Assembly: GCA_902515565.1 (NCBI GenBank) | Contig: CABXVR010000001.1 | Location: 62,001 to 126,000, forward strand | DNA from: an uncultured Bacteroidota bacterium | GTDB lineage: Bacteria; Bacteroidota; Bacteroidia; Flavobacteriales; Flavobacteriaceae | DNA length: 64,000 nt | Reading direction: 5' to 3' | Shown: piece by piece, positions 61,599 through 64,000 of the stretch | Layout of the letters: each line of letters begins with the position of its first letter | Numbering within the stretch: the stretch's first letter is position 1 | Position numbers and translations under genes: made by a program | The notes under the pieces: model-generated | The model's database searches: none | What the model was told of the DNA's origin: nothing | The model's input: the letters and a program-made list of their open reading frames with translations, nothing else

Positions 61599-64000
61599 AC
61601 AAATGCAACCCCTGGATTTGAACCAGTATAAGTGCCATCTGCATAATAATATCCACCATAATCATTTGGATCAATTGAAGTGTCGCCGATACCAGCCTCA
61701 TTATTCACTCCAATTGCAAGCATGCCAAAGTTATCTGAAACGGTAGATAATCCTAGAGCAGTTGACGCTTGATTAATAGCTGAAGTATTTTTATTTGCAC
61801 TAAACGAACTTCTTCCTGATGCTATAGTTTGAAGACCTATTGCTGTAGCACTTCCTGCTGTTCCAACATTCGCATTTATGTCCCCTGCAATATTTTGATA
61901 ACCAGCCGTAAAATTTGTTGTTCCCCACGCAATATTTTCTTGACCTAAAGAAACAGACCCACCTCCAGCAGCATGATTTTTATATCCAATAGCTACCGTA
62001 CTTGCTCCTTCAGCCCAATTCTCTTTTCCAAGTGCTATTGTAGCGTCACCAGTTGCATAATTATAGTTTCCTAAAGCTACAGACGCTTGCCCACTAGCTG
62101 TGTTTCTAAATCCAGTTGCAGTAGAAATATTACCAATTGCTCTAGATCCCCATCCAGCAGACAATTGACCTACGTTACCACCATCAATACCACCAGCAGC
62201 TCCTACTTGAGGGCCAGAAAGTGTATTAAAACCTAAGGCAACGGATCCAAGACCAGCGGCTCTATTATAAGCATTAGCGGCAAATGAGCCCCAACCAGCA
62301 GCTCCCATTCCTTCACTTATAGTTGACCAGTTACCATCTCCACCAGTATATAAAGGATGTCCTGACTCTGTAAATCCTCCAAAATCTTGAGAAGCTTGCT
62401 CAGGACTTTTTTCTGATACAACTAAATCTACACTCCAATCTCCCTGGTTAGCAAATGCGCCGTTGGAATTTCCGTTTCCATCCCTAGATGCACCTCTTGC
62501 AGATGAAGCATAAACTTTTCCGTTGAAAACATTTTGATCTCCGTCTTCAACAAATATGACTGCAGGTTTTTTATCTTGATCTTCAACTATCCCTGTTGAG
62601 GATTGATCACAATCTCCAGAAATGCAGTAATTACCAAAACAAACTAATTCTATCCCTGCTGAGTTAGTGATATTGTCTTCTAAATCATCATGACGACCAT
62701 ATAAAGATATTATTGCATCAGCTCCAGGATCCCCATCCAGCATTAGCATTATACTACTGCCTTGAACTTCAAACCCAATTATAGAGACACTATTCGCATT
62801 TGTTAAAACAAAATCTTCAGAAATTTTTTCTAAAAGGGTTGCAGTATCCTGAGTGTTAATCATTAGCGATTCAGCATTGGTTGTTATAATTAAATTTAAA
62901 CCATTAGTACTGGAAATCTGTATATCAGTCACCATTGGAGCATTTATTTCTTCGCTATAGTCTAAAGAGTAAATATTTTCTAAAACAGGTTTGAATATTC
63001 TAGTTCCAAATTTCTCATATCCATTTGTAAATGGATAGTGACAATTATCTGAATGTGTTGTCATTGCTGTCGTAGGCATAATAGAGATATTTGTGTTGTT
63101 TACAGCTAATTGTCTCTGTGCTTCTTTAATCTTAACCCGCCCAGACTGTGACGTACCACAATCGCAGTCTCTAGTTTGAAATATGTAATATTGTTCAATG
63201 CTTGGATAGTCTTCCTGCCAAAAGCCAACTAAATTTTCAAACTCATTTTTATATTGCTCTGTAGTTAAGCCGCCAGAGAAAGAATCTGCTTCGCCTTGGG
63301 ACCACAAAACTCCCCTTACATAAGACTTCAAGCCTGATTTATTTAATCTGTAATATAGCCTTCCGTAATTTGAATTTGTAGAAGACTGGTAATTTGATGG
63401 TCTTTGAAAAAATGATATTGGCTGTCCGCCGTGAGCCCCATTAAAAATGGCAATAGGGATGTTTAATTCGTCCACTAATTTTTTTGCTAAGACAAGTCCC
63501 CATTGCCCTGTATTTCCATTTGTACCTGAATTTCCATCTCCTTGGCCGTAATACCACTGATTGTTAGTTATCACACTACTGGAGCTAGAATTACCATTTG
63601 CATAAACTCTAATAAAGTCACTTTCATATCCACTTGAACTACCATTATATGAAGGAGCTTCTGCATTGGATTGACCTTGAACAATAAAAACATCTCCACA
63701 AACAATATCTTCTGCTTCCTTAATCATTGCTGCTTCTGCATTATTTATGGCGTATGTTTTAACAGAATATTTTGAGAGTTCTGAGTTAATCTCTATGTTT
63801 ATTTCAAAAGAAGCTTGGTCGCTTGAGAAGCTCAATTCCTGATTGTAAGTTTCAAGCAGTGAATTATTTTTATATAATTCTACATAAACCTCACTATAAT
63901 TTGAATCTAAATTTGTTGGTGAAACCCATTTCCATCCACCAGTAGGTTCTTCATAACTAGGGGAATTTAAATCTTGGTATAAACCAATCCATCCTATGAA
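61553..64000 (-). CDS. Secreted sialate-O-acetylesterase-like protein with YadA-type head repeats (5' end outside window, 3' end truncated)
   Basis: The frame is open to base 64000; the ORF-track start at 63835 is an internal TTG. The edge shows FIGWIGLYQDLNSPSYEEP and GGWKWV, like a C-type-lectin-like fold. Next comes an SGNH/sialate-O-acetylesterase domain: CGDVFIVQGQSNAEA (nucleophile Ser), AIFNGAHGGQPISFF, GVLWSQGEADSF and a late DNCHYPFTNGYEKFG. The last third is a series of about 14-residue repeats such as TAIGLQTIASGRSSF and ASVALGNYNYATGDATIALG, the YadA-like left-handed head roll. The normal tail after VAFVIG is lost; 11 odd codons read through the Wzi-like relic in the wrong frame. 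Confidence 0.85.
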   Translation of the reverse strand, partial: FIGWIGLYQDLNSPSYEEPTGGWKWVSPTNLDSNYSEVYVELYKNNSLLETYNQELSFSSDQASFEINIEINSELSKYSVKTYAINNAEAAMIKEAEDIVCGDVFIVQGQSNAEAPSYNGSSSGYESDFIRVYANGNSSSSSVITNNQWYYGQGDGNSGTNGNTGQWGLVLAKKLVDELNIPIAIFNGAHGGQPISFFQRPSNYQSSTNSNYGRLYYRLNKSGLKSYVRGVLWSQGEADSFSGGLTTEQYKNEFENLVGFWQEDYPSIEQYYIFQTRDCDCGTSQSGRVKIKEAQRQLAVNNTNISIMPTTAMTTHSDNCHYPFTNGYEKFGTRIFKPVLENIYSLDYSEEINAPMVTDIQISSTNGLNLIITTNAESLMINTQDTATLLEKISEDFVLTNANSVSIIGFEVQGSSIMLMLDGDPGADAIISLYGRHDDLEDNITNSAGIELVCFGNYCISGDCDQSSTGIVEDQDKKPAVIFVEDGDQNVFNGKVYASSARGASRDGNGNSNGAFANQGDWSVDLVVSEKSPEQASQDFGGFTESGHPLYTGGDGNWSTISEGMGAAGWGSFAANAYNRAAGLGSVALGFNTLSGPQVGAAGGIDGGNVGQLSAGWGSRAIGNISTATGFRNTASGQASVALGNYNYATGDATIALGKENWAEGASTVAIGYKNHAAGGGSVSLGQENIAWGTTNFTAGYQNIAGDINANVGTAGSATAIGLQTIASGRSSFSANKNTSAINQASTALGLSTVSDNFGMLAIGVNNEAGIGDTSIDPNDYGGYYYADGTYTGSNPGVAFVIGKIIMYISASKKS

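Noticed and set aside
61800-62300. YadA-head repeats as a DNA tandem repeat or CRISPR-like array
   Set aside because: The periodicity is at the protein level (about 14 residues) with diverged nucleotide sequence; there are no identical repeats with unique spacers. No CRISPR array was seen anywhere in the window.

Overview
The window is a compact, AT-rich chromosomal segment of a member of the Bacteroidota, almost certainly a (probably marine) flavobacterium. Three things point there. The housekeeping neighbourhoods are flavobacterial (purD, a WcaJ-type sugar transferase and the DUF6427/DUF6341 pair; DUF4837; GH3-like protein; Lacal_2735 family). The promoters carry the Bacteroidota -7 box TAnnTTTG, found by eye in front of about a dozen genes. 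Clear Shine-Dalgarno sequences are scarce. Several convergent gene pairs share overlapping stop codons, which fits a streamlined genome.

Layout. 1-3270: the end of a PaaE-like ferredoxin reductase, a GT9 glycosyltransferase with a DUF6165 partner, and the DUF6427/DUF6341 membrane pair. 3265-13566: purD followed by an eight-gene minus-strand surface-polysaccharide operon (initiating sugar transferase, GT4, two Wzy/ligase-like membrane proteins, GT2, PAPS-dependent sulfotransferase, Wzx flippase, Wzz-like protein). 13661-21761: cell-envelope and core genes (GH3-like, M23 peptidase, tatA, DUF4837 lipoprotein, lytic transglycosylase with LysM, pgk, holB, lipid kinase). 21860-31485: methyltransferase, mnmG, ybeY, gltX, an SPFH protein, a 47-aa membrane peptide, a YdjC-like deacetylase, glnS with an extra C-terminal tail, and folB. 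Two parS-like sites (one an exact 16-bp consensus) flank mnmG. 31536-49099: tRNA-Cys, membrane and hypothetical proteins, rnr, a 458-bp very AT-rich gap, rpiB, an acetyltransferase, a tandem-OmpA protein, rnpA, M1 peptidase, metallo-hydrolase, an amino-acid permease fused to universal-stress domains, lepA, dusB, a LolC/E-like permease and rbfA. 49166-64000: mce, tRNA-Met with a strong terminator, a decayed tyrosine recombinase, then a second polysaccharide export cluster (Wza, Wzz, Wzx, GT2, Wzy, three GT4 enzymes). It ends at a broken C-terminus of a beta-barrel protein (probably capsule-assembly Wzi) fused to a large secreted protein that joins a sialate-O-acetylesterase-like domain to YadA-like head repeats.

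How they work together. The two polysaccharide loci look complementary. The first has the initiating phosphosugar transferase but no Wza exporter. The second has Wza and Wzz but no initiating transferase. The second locus sits beside a tRNA and a recombinase relic and ends in a chimeric gene junction, so 49.7-61.6 kb is best read as an exchanged surface-glycan island. No CRISPR array, intact transposase, rRNA operon or defence system was found. All calls are from reading the sequence and ORF translations; no database search was run.
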